Below, piece by piece: positions 16,596 to 26,646 of a DNA stretch of 64,000 nucleotides. The notes under the pieces were generated by a model. It was given only the letters and a program-made list of their open reading frames with translations, had not been told where the DNA came from and made no database searches. Position 1 is the first letter of the stretch; each line of letters starts with the position of its first letter. A program made the position numbers and the translations under genes. Origin of the DNA: Bradyrhizobium sp. 190 (GTDB lineage Bacteria; Pseudomonadota; Alphaproteobacteria; Rhizobiales; Xanthobacteraceae); NCBI RefSeq assembly GCF_023073415.1, contig NZ_JADPJL010000023.1:62001-126000 (forward strand), in the 5' to 3' direction.

Positions 16596-17045
16596 ATGGC
16601 TCTTGTGTCCACCAAGAACCGCGTCCCGACCCATACGGTCGAGCGTGTCAACGAACGGATCAAGCGTGAAACCGAGCTTAGGGTTCAAAAGCTTGCCTCC
16701 GACCCTGCTTCCATTGCCACCCGTCTGAAAGGACTTGACGCGGAATGGGATATCGAACGCGCGATCGAGGCGAATGCGTCGGTGTTGGTCTTCGCTGGTG
16801 TGGCGCTGGGATATTTCGCTCATCCGTACTGGCTAGCGCTACCCGCCCTTGTCACGGCCTTTCTGTTTCAGCACGCCATTCAGGGTTGGTGTCCGCCGGT
16901 TCCGATCCTGCGGCGGATGAGATTCAGGACCGTGTACGAAATTGAGCAGGAAAGGCACGCCCTCAAGGCGCTGCGAGGCGATTACGAGAGTGTGGCGCGG
17001 GCAACCGATAAGGCCTCGGCTGCAATAAGAGCAGCTGAAGCATGA
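16596..17045 (+). CDS. DUF2892 (YgaP-like) membrane protein
   Basis: A 149-residue protein. It has an N-terminal soluble helix, a pair of membrane helices (ASVLVFAGVALGYFA and YWLALPALVTAFLFQHAI) followed by the DUF2892 signature QGWCPPVPILRRMRFRT, and a C-terminal coiled tail. In YgaP the same membrane unit is fused to a rhodanese, so its presence beside a rhodanese/YeeE operon is suggestive of sulfur metabolism. ATG 16596 follows a strong AAGGAGA. The gene is divergent from the DUF2243 gene. Confidence 0.85.
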   Translation: MALVSTKNRVPTHTVERVNERIKRETELRVQKLASDPASIATRLKGLDAEWDIERAIEANASVLVFAGVALGYFAHPYWLALPALVTAFLFQHAIQGWCPPVPILRRMRFRTVYEIEQERHALKALRGDYESVARATDKASAAIRAAEA

Positions 17046-17590
17046 CCGCGCTGGTCCGGGCATTCTCCAACAGTCGCATCTTTAGCACCAAGTACGTCGT
17101 TGCCGATCGGCACGAAGTTTCCGCGACCGGGGTCGGGCGGCCTTTGCCGGTAGTAGCTGTTGCGATAACGATAGAAATTGGAGGGCCTCCAGTTGTTCCC
17201 TTTGACGCAGATCATGCGATTTGGAACAGGCCGTCGTGGACGGTCCCGTGAGGCAACCGCGTGGTTGAGCCTGGACTTATGAGTAACGGAACTAGACGAG
17301 ATTGCGTCCGCTGTCGGCGAACTCCGATGGTCGTCGATGGATGGCAAAAAATGCTTGAGAGCCACCCACAACCAACCTGCTGAACGCCATCTCGCGAGGC
17401 AGCCCACGTACGAGGCCTCGGGAGCTCTGGCGGAAGCTCGGAAGCGAGCCCCGGTGGTTCCCGCGGCGGCCGGTATTGGGTGTTGCTTCCAGAGCGGATA
17501 CGACACGTTGATGACGTTGATGACTGATCTCAGATCGAGGCTGTGAGGTTCGTTTTCTCCGTGTGCGCGGTTGATGATTCGTGCAGGAAC
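17046..17590. other. Region without a convincing gene
   Basis: About 545 bases between the DUF2892 and DUF421 genes. Long frames exist on the minus strand (up to 230 codons), but their composition is Arg/Ser-rich with no recognisable domain. I see no repeat, tRNA or hairpin of note. Confidence 0.45.
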
Positions 17591-18187
17591 ATGACGCCAC
17601 TGACGGACCAGACGCACAGCGAACCGTACCGTTCGAGGAGACGCGATTTGGATTGGCAGAGCATCTTCTTCCAAGACTGGGAGGGTATCGTCCGTACGAT
17701 CGTCGTAGGCATACTCGCTTACACGACGCTGATCGTCTTCCTCCGGATTTCCGGAAAGCGTACCCTGGCAAAACTGAACGCGTTCGATTTGGTGGTCACC
17801 GTCGCACTGGGATCCACATTGTCTGCGATCCTACTCCAAGAGTCAGTGGCTTTGGCAGAGTGTGCTGTCGCGCTGGCTCTTCTTATCCTCATGCAGTTCT
17901 TCGTGACGTACACTTCCGTGCGCTGGCCAAGCTTCGCTGGAGCCATGCGGGCCGAGCCAACACTTCTGGTCCGAAACGGCAAAGCGTGCCGAGAGGCGAT
18001 GAAGCGCGAGCGTATCACCGAGAGCGAAGCGCTCGGCGCCATCAGGGCCAGCGGAGGTCACCATATTGAGGAGGTGGAGACCCCAATCCTCGAGAGCGAT
18101 GGGACTCTGAACGTGTCGCTACTCGATCGTCAATCGAGTATGCTGAGGGAGAAAGTCAAGGATGCACCGGACATGCCATTAACCTGA
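17591..18187 (+). CDS. DUF421 (YetF-like) membrane protein
   Basis: A 198-residue protein of the DUF421/YetF family with three membrane helices (GIVRTIVVGILAYTTLIVFL, then FDLVVTVALGSTLSAIL, then CAVALALLILMQFFVTY) and a small C-terminal alpha/beta domain (RAEPTLLVRNGKACREAMKR, then HIEEVETPILESDGTLNV). Length and order are normal for the family, whose role in alphaproteobacteria is unknown. A GTG at 17543 would add 16 residues; the ATG at 17591 with AGGA just upstream seems at least as good. It is followed by a DUF2254 gene on the same strand. Confidence 0.85.
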   Translation: MTPLTDQTHSEPYRSRRRDLDWQSIFFQDWEGIVRTIVVGILAYTTLIVFLRISGKRTLAKLNAFDLVVTVALGSTLSAILLQESVALAECAVALALLILMQFFVTYTSVRWPSFAGAMRAEPTLLVRNGKACREAMKRERITESEALGAIRASGGHHIEEVETPILESDGTLNVSLLDRQSSMLREKVKDAPDMPLT

Positions 18188-18271
18188 GTGCTATTAGGCA
18201 GAGATTTTGGCCAAGATGGATTAGTGGCCGACGATTTCAAAGCCTAAACCTGGAAGGAAGGTATCGGTATC

Positions 18272-19585
18272 GTGAAAGCGCGCCTCAGAAGAGCTGTTGA
18301 GGTATTGAGCGAGACCTTCTGGGTTCTTCCGGGATTGATGACTTTCGTCGGAATTATTCTCGCGCTTGCTTTCGTCCACATTGATGACAGCAATATACTT
18401 CCGGCTTGGTTGCTTGCGAGTGCTTGGCTCTACAATGGCGGCAGTACGGGGGCGCGGACCCTGCTCGGTGCCGTTGCCTCCTCGACGATCGGCGTTGCCG
18501 GAACGGTCTTTTCCATCACCATTGCAGCCTTGTCTTTAGCGGCCGGTCAGATGGGGCCGCGGCTGCTTCGAAATTTCACGAAGGACCGCGGCAATCAAAT
18601 CACGCTGGGAGCGTTCCTTGGAACATTCTCCTATTCACTCATGGTGCTGCGGACGGTCCGGTCTGAAGATGAGGGAGCTTTCGTTCCCCATCTTTCTCTC
18701 ACATTCGGCATCATCCTGGCCTTTGTGTGTGTCGGCACGCTCGTATACTTCGTTGGCCATATGGCGGGCCGCATCAACGTCGATACTGTCGTGGACTTGG
18801 TCAGCGATGATGTTCGAAAGGCGATGCAGCGGCTCACTGTCAAAGAGCGGCAGCCCAACCCGCCCGCGTTAAGCTTCTGGGACGCGGCAGAACCTGCTGC
18901 CGATGGCCGGCGCGGGTATCTTCAACAGCTCGATGCACCGGGTTTGGCAAAGTGGGCCGTCGAAAATAGTACCAGCGTGTTGTTGCTGGTGAGGCCCGGC
19001 GGTTACGTGTTCCCGGGCGCGCCGATAGCATTCGTGAAGCCCAAGGTGGAAGGTGCGGAAGACGCAATCCGCAGCGCCACCGCTCTCGGCCCTCAACGCG
19101 GTAGCTCGGCAGACATTGAGTTTGCCGTGAGGCAGCTCGTTGAAGTGGCGGTCCGTGCGTTGTCGCCGGGCATTAACGACCCTTTGACGGCGATCAGCGT
19201 CATTGATCGTCTTGGCGCGGCACTCTGCGACCTTGTTCCGTTGCATTTGCCCACGGGCGTGGTGATCGAGCGGGGCCATCCGGTGCTCGTCGTTCCGAGC
19301 GTCGACTATGATGGACTTCTGGATGCGATGTTTCACATGATCCGACAGAACGGATCGAACAGCACCGCGGTTTTGATACGGATTCTGGACGTGCTCGCGG
19401 CCGTGGTCACTTTCGAGCGAGATTCCTCGCGGGTTGCAACGCTCCAGCGTCATGCCGACCTCGTGCTCGACGACGCCAGCCGGCAAATCACATCGCCCGC
19501 TGATTTGCACGACATACGGGACCGGCATCGAGGTTTTGTAGCAATGAAAGATCGTGGTCCTCTCGCTCATCTGGCAGCGACGTAG
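18272..19585 (+). CDS. DUF2254 membrane protein
   Basis: A 437-residue protein of the DUF2254 family: four N-terminal membrane helices (about 18-38, 58-85, 108-130, 143-165), with the conserved LLGAVASSTIGVAGTVFSIT and GPRLLRNFTKDRGNQITLG stretches, then a soluble domain with VEVAVRALSPGINDPLTAI, a typical feature. Function unknown, predicted inner membrane. The start is GTG 18272, ten bases after AAGGAAGG. It is 84 bp downstream of the DUF421 gene and convergent with the antiporter gene. Confidence 0.88.
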   Translation: MKARLRRAVEVLSETFWVLPGLMTFVGIILALAFVHIDDSNILPAWLLASAWLYNGGSTGARTLLGAVASSTIGVAGTVFSITIAALSLAAGQMGPRLLRNFTKDRGNQITLGAFLGTFSYSLMVLRTVRSEDEGAFVPHLSLTFGIILAFVCVGTLVYFVGHMAGRINVDTVVDLVSDDVRKAMQRLTVKERQPNPPALSFWDAAEPAADGRRGYLQQLDAPGLAKWAVENSTSVLLLVRPGGYVFPGAPIAFVKPKVEGAEDAIRSATALGPQRGSSADIEFAVRQLVEVAVRALSPGINDPLTAISVIDRLGAALCDLVPLHLPTGVVIERGHPVLVVPSVDYDGLLDAMFHMIRQNGSNSTAVLIRILDVLAAVVTFERDSSRVATLQRHADLVLDDASRQITSPADLHDIRDRHRGFVAMKDRGPLAHLAAT

Positions 19586-19613
19586 TCATCGCAGAACCCA
19601 AAGTGATCGGCGG

Positions 19614-20891
19614 TTAGAATCTTTTGACTTCGTCCTCGTCCCCTAGCAACACAGTCCGCTTGGCGACGTAGCCGAGCGTCGATCCCTGGATGATGATGCT
19701 GAAAAGGACGACCGCGTAAGTTGCGGCCAGAATTGCCGGCCTCGCAGGGCTGTCGGGCACGGAAAGAGCGAGCGCCACGGAAATGCCGCCTCGGATACCG
19801 GCCCACGCAAGAAAGGGCACGTTGCGAATTGCCATAATCTGGCTTGACCACGAAACGAGCGCGGGAAGACCGACGGAAATGAACCGTGCGGCAACGACGA
19901 TCGGAATTGCTGCAGCTGCGATGACCAAAGCGTTCGGCGTGAAACTCAGGATCAATACTTCGAGGCCGATCAGGAGAAACAGGACCGAGTTGAGGATCTC
20001 GTCGATCAACGTCCACAGTCCGAAGACATAGCTCTGTGTCTGGTCGCTCATCGCATCTTGAGGCCCGCGATGGCCGATAAGAAGGCCCGCGGCGACAACC
20101 GCAAGCGGCCCGCTGACATGCAGCCGCTGGGCGACGGCGTATGTGGCCGTCACCAGAGCCAATGAGATCAGCACTTCGATGGCGTAGTCGTCGATAAGGC
20201 GCATGGCCCGGTACGCGAGATAGCCGGTGACTATGCCGAGCACCAGGCCGCCACCGGCCTCGACCAGAAGCAATTCACCAATGGCGACGATCGTCGTGCG
20301 CTCGCCGGCCTCGCCCGTTGCGAACAAGAGAAGGATCGTGAACAGGACGATACCGATGCCATCGTTGAATAGCGATTCACCCTGCATCTCAACCTCAAGA
20401 CCGGGCGGGACATTGATGTTCTTGAGGGTACTGAGAACAGCTACCGGGTCGGTCGGGCTGATGAGCGCGCCGAAGACCATCGCCCAAGCCAGGGTCAGCG
20501 GCTGGCCAAGCAACGCTGCCGCCTGCCAGACGGCAATGCCTACGATCAGTGTTGAAACGGCCGTGCCGAATGTGGCGAGAACGATGACCGGAACTGCCCG
20601 GCTCCGAAGCCGTCCGAGATCGACATGAAGCGCTCCGGCGAAGAGAAGGAAGGCCAGCATTCCCTGCATAACCACTGCGCTGAAATCGATCTGCAGCAGT
20701 GCGCTCGTGAGCGCGTCGAACAAGTGCTTATCCGGTACCGCAGCATCGATTCCCACGAGAATGAGCGACACGACGACGCTCATGATGAGGAGGCCAATCG
20801 TATGAGGGAATGGCAGGTACTTGTGATTGACCCAACCCAGCACCGCCGAAAGCGTCAACAGAACGGCGGATAGTTCGAAAAAGGACAGCAC
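19614..20891 (-). CDS. CPA1-type sodium:proton antiporter
   Basis: A 425-residue cation:proton antiporter with about 12 membrane helices. The CPA1 signatures are clear: the ion-binding motif GALISPTDPVAVLSTLKN with the ND-type acidic residue in helix 6 (GESLFNDGIGIVLF), and the conserved arginine region AWAGIRGGISVALALSVP. It lacks the long cytoplasmic C-terminal tail of plant or NhaP2-type members, ending shortly after the last helix with a charged DEDEVKRF. It exchanges Na+ or K+ for H+ across the inner membrane and serves pH and salt homeostasis. Ends 28 bases from the convergent DUF2254 gene. Confidence 0.9.
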   Translation of the reverse strand: MLSFFELSAVLLTLSAVLGWVNHKYLPFPHTIGLLIMSVVVSLILVGIDAAVPDKHLFDALTSALLQIDFSAVVMQGMLAFLLFAGALHVDLGRLRSRAVPVIVLATFGTAVSTLIVGIAVWQAAALLGQPLTLAWAMVFGALISPTDPVAVLSTLKNINVPPGLEVEMQGESLFNDGIGIVLFTILLLFATGEAGERTTIVAIGELLLVEAGGGLVLGIVTGYLAYRAMRLIDDYAIEVLISLALVTATYAVAQRLHVSGPLAVVAAGLLIGHRGPQDAMSDQTQSYVFGLWTLIDEILNSVLFLLIGLEVLILSFTPNALVIAAAAIPIVVAARFISVGLPALVSWSSQIMAIRNVPFLAWAGIRGGISVALALSVPDSPARPAILAATYAVVLFSIIIQGSTLGYVAKRTVLLGDEDEVKRF

Positions 20892-21001
20892 CTGCCGGGC
20901 CTCGCTGCGTGATGTGCTCGATCGATTCTATCGGCACTATTGTTGCGCAAACATGAGCGCGAGTAACGCGGTCGAAACCCCTCTGGCTGAGGTTCTTCAA
21001 A

Positions 21002-21640
21002 TCAACTCAACTTGTCGATCGAGGCTTGCAGCACGACATGCGCCTGGACCTTTCCGGAGACAGCGCCGACGCCGTCGTCGTTCGCGATTGCTTCAGTGGC
21101 AGATGTGGTAAACGCCTTCCAGCGCGGTCGTACCGCGCGCCTTCCATTTTGTTCCGCAGCGGGGTACCTTGGCAATAAGCGACGGCGGGGTGACGGGGGC
21201 TCGGCGCGTCGCTCCTTCGCGCCAGATTTTCGATTTGCATCTAAGAAGCCGGAAGGCGCGCAAATCCGCTTCGATCGCGGCAACGTCATGATAGCCGTGT
21301 GGCGTGCGCGAGAAATAGGAGGTGGATCCTGTCGGAACAGGTTGCCCGCTGCTCCGTTACCGCGGACGAAGTCGTTTTGGTAAATGCTGTTCCAGACGTT
21401 GCGGAACGGTCGCCGGGACGTAGAATGCGTAGGGTCTCGCAGTATCCAGCAATACGGTCCAGAAAGAACGTGACGCCGAACTGGCAGCATACCACATCGA
21501 ATCGTTGGTCTTCGAAGGGGCAATGTTAGCGTATCGCCCATTGCCACACGATCCGTGTGTCAGCAGCTTGCCTGGTCATGGTCCTGTCGAGCATGGCTTG
21601 ATTGAGATCGGTGATGCGCTTCGGTCACGACATGGAAGAT
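21002..21640 (-). pseudogene. Frameshifted SAM-dependent methyltransferase
   Basis: The minus strand contains, in different frames but in correct order, the core of a class I methyltransferase of the UbiE-like type: TDLNQAMLDRTMTRQAADTR (motif II area), then FDVVCCQFGVTFF-like VCCQFGVTFFLDRIAGYCET, LRILRPGD, FRNVWNSIYQNDFVRG, SGFLDANRKS, and the ending GAVSGKVQAHVVLQAS. At least three frame changes and one stop interrupt it, and the N-terminal SAM-binding GxGxG segment is not found. It is a dead gene upstream of the antiporter gene. Confidence 0.72.
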
Positions 21641-22300
21641 TCATTATCCGATGCGACGGTCTTGGATCATGGTCTATTATCTCCTGCCGCAGCACAAGCG
21701 ATTATATGTCGTCGAGAATTGCGCGAACGCGAGCGGCCCGGCAAAAGTAAGTGGCTTGCTGATCAGTTGGGTGCCTGGCTCAAGACGGCTGCTGTGAATA
21801 ATGGCATTTCGCGTGTATCCGGTCGTGCTGTCGAGCGCGCCGCAAGCTCCCGGCGGTCCAGGCTGCCACAGGTAGGTACGACATCCGCGAAGAGAAATGC
21901 GATCGCTGCCAACGTTGTTCTTCCGTATTGTATCGAGAAAGCGGCGACTGCAACCCATGCATGTTTCGCACCTTACACAGTCCGAAAGCCCTTCCGAATT
22001 TCTCTAGCTAGCTCGGCGCTATGCCTCTTCCGACCTACTCGCGCGCTCTCAGTTCACTCGCAATGATCTCAATTCGTCGAAGTAAGTCGTCGCCATTTCA
22101 GATTTAAGAACTAGTCTATGCGATCAAAGATCGCAATCTAAGCAGCGTAAAGAGTAAATCGCTGAAGCGCAGGGCGCTGGACAATTCCTTGGCTAATGAT
22201 GGAACTTTCCATGGCGGCGGACCTTTAGTCGTTTGTGGCGGCTTGCGGCCGCGTTTGGGGTAATATCTTACCACTCAATCGGCTTTAGGGAGATGGGCGT
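21641..22300. other. Region without a convincing gene
   Basis: About 660 bases between the dead methyltransferase gene and the multi-PAS kinase. Frames of up to 150 codons exist but none resembles a known domain. The segment is less GC-rich around 22080-22160 and the last 100 bases should hold the kinase promoter; no box could be named with confidence. Confidence 0.4.
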
Positions 22301-25018
22301 ATGAACGTCCAAAATGGCACAGGGTCTCAACTGGACCGCATCGAATCGCTCGCGCCCTTCATTTGGCAAGATCCATCGGCAGCTTTTCTTGAGCAGCTTC
22401 CCGTTGCCATCTATGCTTGCGACGCGCGTGGCCGGATCCTCTGGTTTAATTCAAGAGCGGCAGAATTGTGGGGCCGCTCACCACGTCTCGGCGGTGATTC
22501 CGAACTTTTTTGCGGATCGTACAAGCGTTTTTTCGACGGGAAACCGATTTCCCGCGAACTGACGCCGATGGCCGAGGTCCTGAGGACCGGAATTCCTATC
22601 CGTGGCCTGGAAGGTCGGGTGGAGAGACCCGATGGCTCTCACATTTGGGCCGTTGTGAACATTGCACCGATACTTGACCAGAATGGTGACGTGGAGGGCG
22701 CGATCAACTGCTTTCACGAGCGCGTCGGCGGAGGACGTCTGGAAGATCCAGATGCGCACCGAGGTGACTGGCTGCGCGCGAGAGATGAGCGGCTTGCCGA
22801 CGCCTATGAGCACGTAGGTGCGGGTATCGTGGAGGCCGACCAGGACGGGCGAATGCTCCGGATCAACCAACAATTGTGTCGGTTAACAGGCTATGCGGCT
22901 TCGGAACTTGTCGGAAGGACCATATTTCAGGAGACACTTCCCGAGGACGTGTCTGACGATCGCGAGCAATTCCGCCGGCAGCTCGCAGGGGAGTTGGATC
23001 GATATACCATTGAAAAGCGCATCTACTGCAAAGACGGGGGTTACATTTGGGCGTCCGTGACCTCGTCCAGCGTCCGAGACGCCGCCGGCAGGTTCCTTTA
23101 CGCTGTTCGCGTGCAGCACGACATTACTGACCGCAAGCGCACCGAAGAAGAACTCGCCCGGCGCAGGGAGGAACAGGCTGCACTTTTTGCTTTTTCGGAA
23201 AGGCTGCAGCACTGCAGGTCAGCTGAAGAGATTTATGACGCTGCCCTCGCCGCCATCACGCGGGCCCTGGGATGCGAGCGGGCCTCCATCCTGCTGTTCG
23301 ACGAGAGCCGCGTGATGAAGTTTGCCGCGTGGCGAAGCCTCTCTGAAGATTATCGGTCCGCTGTCGAAGGGCACTCGCCGTGGGCTCCGGACGAAGCCGA
23401 CCCCCGTTCCGTCTGCGTTGAAGATATCGCCGCCGCGGAGCTACCCGAGGAAATGAAGCAAGCCATTATCCGTGAAGGTATCCGGTCCGCTGCTTTCATA
23501 CCGCTTCTGCGGGATGGCCGCCTCACCGGAAAGTTCATGGCATATCACTCGATCCCGCACAGTTTCAGTGAGGCGGAAATCGACGTATCGCTTGCGTTGG
23601 CGCGCCTTCTTGGTTTCAGCCTGTCACGACTAGCGGCGGAAGATGCGCGCCGGACAGCCGAGCGCGACACCCGACAACTGGCCGCAATCGTACAATCTTC
23701 GGACGATGCGATCATAAGCAAAGATCTGGAAGGAATCATACAGACCTGGAACAACGGCGCGGTGCGACTGTTCGGCTATCACCAGGATGAAGTAATAGGC
23801 CAACCGATTACGCTGCTCATACCGCCTGATCGTCAAGACGAGGAGCCGAGAATCCTGGCGCTGATCCGGAACGGAGAACGTATCCATCACTTTGAAACTA
23901 TTCGTCGGCGCAAGGACGGAAGCCTGATCGACATCTCCCTTACCTTATCTCCCATACGCGATCGCGCGGGACGCATCGTCGGGGTCTCGAAAATCGCGCG
24001 TGATATCACGAAGCGGAAGATTGCCGAGGCAAGCCTTCAGGAAAGCGAGCGGCGGCTGCAAGAATTGCTCGCAGCAATTCCGGCGGCAATATATACCACG
24101 GACGCCGAAGGCAGGATCACCTATTTCAACCAGACGGCCGTCGAGTTCGCTGGACGAACGCCGACACTCGGCAGTGATGAATGGTGCGTGACCTGGAAGC
24201 TCTATAATCCCGACGGCACCTTCCTGCCTCACGACCAATGCCCGATGGCGATCGCATTGAGGGAAGGTCGGCCGGTGCGCGGTGCGGAAGCCGTTGCGGA
24301 ACGACCGGACGGCACGCGGGTGCCGTTCATACCATTTCCAACTCCTTTGCGCGACGCTTCCGGAAAGATCACCGGCGCCATTAACATGCTGGTGGATCTG
24401 AGCGAGCGGAAGCAGGCCGAAACGCAACAGCGTCTCCTGCTCAATGAGCTCAATCATCGTACCAAGAACAACATGCAGGTCCTGCAATCGCTGCTGTTCG
24501 GCGCTGCGAGGAGCGCCAAGAGCGAGGAGGCGCGGCGTGTTCTGCAAGAGGCAAGTGGAAGGATCGCAGCGATGGCGGCCGCGCAGCGCGTGCTCTACGG
24601 CACGACCGACGCGGCCAAGTTCTCCGCGGACCAATTCCTAGGGGCCGTCGTCGAGACGGTGCAGCAAACTTTGCCATCAGACGTGAAGATAGTTCGAACT
24701 CAGGCAAGCGGCATATTGTTCAACGAGATCGCCATGCCGCTCGCCTTGATTTTGAACGAACTCCTGACTAACGCAGCCAAGCATGGTGCCAAGGACGGGG
24801 ACACCGGCAGCGTTCGAGTGGGATTGACCGAGCGCGACGGACGATTCGAGCTTCATGTCGAAGATGATGGCAATGGGTATGATTTATCAGCCGTCCGCAA
24901 CACATCGTCCGGCCTGCGACTTGTACTTGGTCTCGCCCGCCAGCTTCATGCCGATTTCGAGGTAACTAGAATGCCGTCACGCGCGACCCTGCGTTTCTCC
25001 GCAGGAAGAGGCGCATGA
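22301..25018 (+). CDS. Multi-PAS/GAF sensor histidine kinase (HisKA_2 type)
   Basis: A 905-residue soluble sensor kinase. In order: PAS (about 25-145), PAS with PAC (about 160-280, ending VQHDITDRKR), GAF (about 300-445), PAS with PAC (about 455-580, ending ARDITKRK), PAS (about 585-710, ending LVDLSERKQ), a HisKA_2 dimerisation/phosphoacceptor box NELNHRTKNNMQVLQSLL with the histidine, and a HATPase domain (about 790-905; LNELLTNAAKHGA is the N box, VEDDGNGYDL the G box). No membrane helix. Such kinases in rhizobia often feed general stress or light/redox pathways. ATG 22301 is preceded by GGGAGATGGGC. Its TGA overlaps the next gene's ATG, so it is coupled to the response regulator. Confidence 0.9.
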   Translation: MNVQNGTGSQLDRIESLAPFIWQDPSAAFLEQLPVAIYACDARGRILWFNSRAAELWGRSPRLGGDSELFCGSYKRFFDGKPISRELTPMAEVLRTGIPIRGLEGRVERPDGSHIWAVVNIAPILDQNGDVEGAINCFHERVGGGRLEDPDAHRGDWLRARDERLADAYEHVGAGIVEADQDGRMLRINQQLCRLTGYAASELVGRTIFQETLPEDVSDDREQFRRQLAGELDRYTIEKRIYCKDGGYIWASVTSSSVRDAAGRFLYAVRVQHDITDRKRTEEELARRREEQAALFAFSERLQHCRSAEEIYDAALAAITRALGCERASILLFDESRVMKFAAWRSLSEDYRSAVEGHSPWAPDEADPRSVCVEDIAAAELPEEMKQAIIREGIRSAAFIPLLRDGRLTGKFMAYHSIPHSFSEAEIDVSLALARLLGFSLSRLAAEDARRTAERDTRQLAAIVQSSDDAIISKDLEGIIQTWNNGAVRLFGYHQDEVIGQPITLLIPPDRQDEEPRILALIRNGERIHHFETIRRRKDGSLIDISLTLSPIRDRAGRIVGVSKIARDITKRKIAEASLQESERRLQELLAAIPAAIYTTDAEGRITYFNQTAVEFAGRTPTLGSDEWCVTWKLYNPDGTFLPHDQCPMAIALREGRPVRGAEAVAERPDGTRVPFIPFPTPLRDASGKITGAINMLVDLSERKQAETQQRLLLNELNHRTKNNMQVLQSLLFGAARSAKSEEARRVLQEASGRIAAMAAAQRVLYGTTDAAKFSADQFLGAVVETVQQTLPSDVKIVRTQASGILFNEIAMPLALILNELLTNAAKHGAKDGDTGSVRVGLTERDGRFELHVEDDGNGYDLSAVRNTSSGLRLVLGLARQLHADFEVTRMPSRATLRFSAGRGA

Positions 25019-25494
25019 TGCTTCACCCGGATTTCGCCTATACATCCTTTGCCGCACCATTCGATCGTTCGGGCAATGGAGGCAATGAAGCGGAACGACT
25101 GAACCCGACGGAGCAGCTCGGTAAGGCCAGCGGCATCCTGATTGTGGAAGACGATTATCTGATCGCGATGGAGGCCGAAAGTGCCTTGACGGATGCCGGA
25201 TTCAGCGTCACCGGGGTCGCCGCTACGGCTGAGGAAGCGCTTGAAATGGCAAATCAGCGCAGGCCAGTCCTCGTCATCATGGACGTTCGTCTCGCCGGCC
25301 GTCGTGACGGAATTGATGCCGCTGGTGACCTGTTCCGCGATCTTGGCTTGCGGTGTGTCTTCGCCACGGCGAATGACGATCATCAGACGCGCGCAAGAGC
25401 CGAGCCGTTCCGACCCATAGGGTGGCTGACTAAGCCTTACACCATGGTATCACTTATAAGCCTGGTTCGGACAATCATCTCGAAACCGAATTGA
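25015..25494 (+). CDS. Single-domain response regulator
   Basis: A 159-residue protein with a 40-residue N-terminal extension and one receiver domain: acidic pocket in ILIVEDDYLIAMEAE, phosphoacceptor aspartate in VLVIMDVRLAG, the Thr/Ser switch in CVFATAND and lysine in LTKPYTM. There is no output domain, so it probably relays phosphate or acts by protein contact. It overlaps the kinase gene by four bases (ATGA at 25015-25018) and is its likely partner. A second ATG is immediately adjacent at 25018. Confidence 0.88.
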   Translation: MMLHPDFAYTSFAAPFDRSGNGGNEAERLNPTEQLGKASGILIVEDDYLIAMEAESALTDAGFSVTGVAATAEEALEMANQRRPVLVIMDVRLAGRRDGIDAAGDLFRDLGLRCVFATANDDHQTRARAEPFRPIGWLTKPYTMVSLISLVRTIISKPN

Positions 25495-25856
25495 TACGAG
25501 CTGATCGACCACAACAAGCGCATTTGCGTGAGACCCGGAAGATTGCCGAGTGGGGTGCGTTTAGGACTTCCCAGGCAGCGGAGCCGGATAGTAAACGCGC
25601 TCTCGTCGATAACCATTAGTGCGAATCAACTGCAATAAGGCGGGTGCGATGGCAGTTTACGACGGCGCAAAATGTGGTGGGAACGAGGCTAGTAGGAATG
25701 AGCGTTCATATCGATGAAGTGTGCCCTGCCGGCTTGGAAGCGGCATAGCAACGGCATGGTTGAATTTCGGCAACGGCAAGCAACAATGCGTCGCCCGTTT
25801 GGTATAATGTTTTCTGAAATCGAGAATGCGCGATGTACGCGCGGGAGTCCGTCAGA
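25495..25856. other. Intergenic region, presumed promoter of the RsbQ-kinase pair
   Basis: About 360 bases with no gene-like frame. The short plus-strand frame at 25714-25914 overlaps the hydrolase in another frame and is a shadow. No terminator hairpin with a T-run is evident after the response regulator. Confidence 0.4.
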
Positions 25857-26645
25857 GTGGCAGTCAAATTTAGAAACAATGTGCAGGTCCGTGGCAGTGG
25901 CGAGCAGGCAATGATGTTCGCTCATGGCTTCGGGTGCGACCAGAACATGTGGCGCTTCGTGGCACCTGCCTTTGAGGCAGATTTCACCACAGTCCTCTTC
26001 GACCATGTCGGGGCGGGACGCTCCGATCTCAGCGCATATGACCGCCAGAAATATTCTACGCTGGCCGGCTATGCCGACGATGTCGTTGAGATCGGCCGCG
26101 CACTCGGCCTGAAGGGCGCCGTATTCGTAGGGCATTCCGTCAGCGCGATGATCGGCGTGCTTGCTGCAATCAAAGACCCTGAACTGTTCGAAAGCCTGGT
26201 CCTGGTGGGACCGTCTGCGCGTTACATAGATGACGGCGACTATGTCGGCGGCTTCAGCGCCCAGCAAATCGAGGAACTTCTCTCGTTTTTGGAGGAGAAC
26301 CACATGGGATGGTCCGCCCAGATGGCGCCCGCCATCATGGGTAATCCAGACCGGCCCGAACTCGGCGAGGAACTGACCAACAGTTTCTGCCAGACCGATC
26401 CCGCGATCGCCAAAGAGTTCGCCCGGGTCACATTCCTTTCCGACAACCGCGCGGACCTGGCTAAGATTAAGGCGCGCACCCTTATCCTCCAGTGCAGCGA
26501 AGACATCATCGCCGGGATGCAAGTCGGCGCCTACGTCCAGCGCAACATCCCCGGCAGCCAGATGACCGTGCTAAAGGCGACCGGCCACTGTCCCAATCTG
26601 AGCGCTCCGGCGGAAGTAGTGACCGCCATCCGCGAGTTCGTCTGA
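25857..26645 (+). CDS. RsbQ-like alpha/beta hydrolase
   Basis: A 262-residue alpha/beta hydrolase close to Bacillus RsbQ and plant KAI2/D14: N-terminal RNNVQVRGSGEQAMMFAHGF, then GCDQNMWRFVAPAFEADFTT, nucleophile elbow GHSVSAMIG, acid in LQCSEDIIAG and the base in ATGHCPNLS. The start is GTG 25857 with GGGAG eight bases upstream; this matches the family's usual start, while ATG 25833 adds residues not seen in relatives. RsbQ binds or hydrolyses a small hydrophobic ligand and activates the PAS protein RsbP. Here the next gene, one base away, encodes a PAS histidine kinase, which is the natural partner. Confidence 0.92.
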   Translation: MAVKFRNNVQVRGSGEQAMMFAHGFGCDQNMWRFVAPAFEADFTTVLFDHVGAGRSDLSAYDRQKYSTLAGYADDVVEIGRALGLKGAVFVGHSVSAMIGVLAAIKDPELFESLVLVGPSARYIDDGDYVGGFSAQQIEELLSFLEENHMGWSAQMAPAIMGNPDRPELGEELTNSFCQTDPAIAKEFARVTFLSDNRADLAKIKARTLILQCSEDIIAGMQVGAYVQRNIPGSQMTVLKATGHCPNLSAPAEVVTAIREFV

Positions 26646-26646
26646 C

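Noticed and set aside
16982..17674. 230-codon minus-strand frame in the gap after the DUF2892 gene
   Set aside because: No domain, no plausible start region, and it overlaps the DUF421 gene on the other strand.
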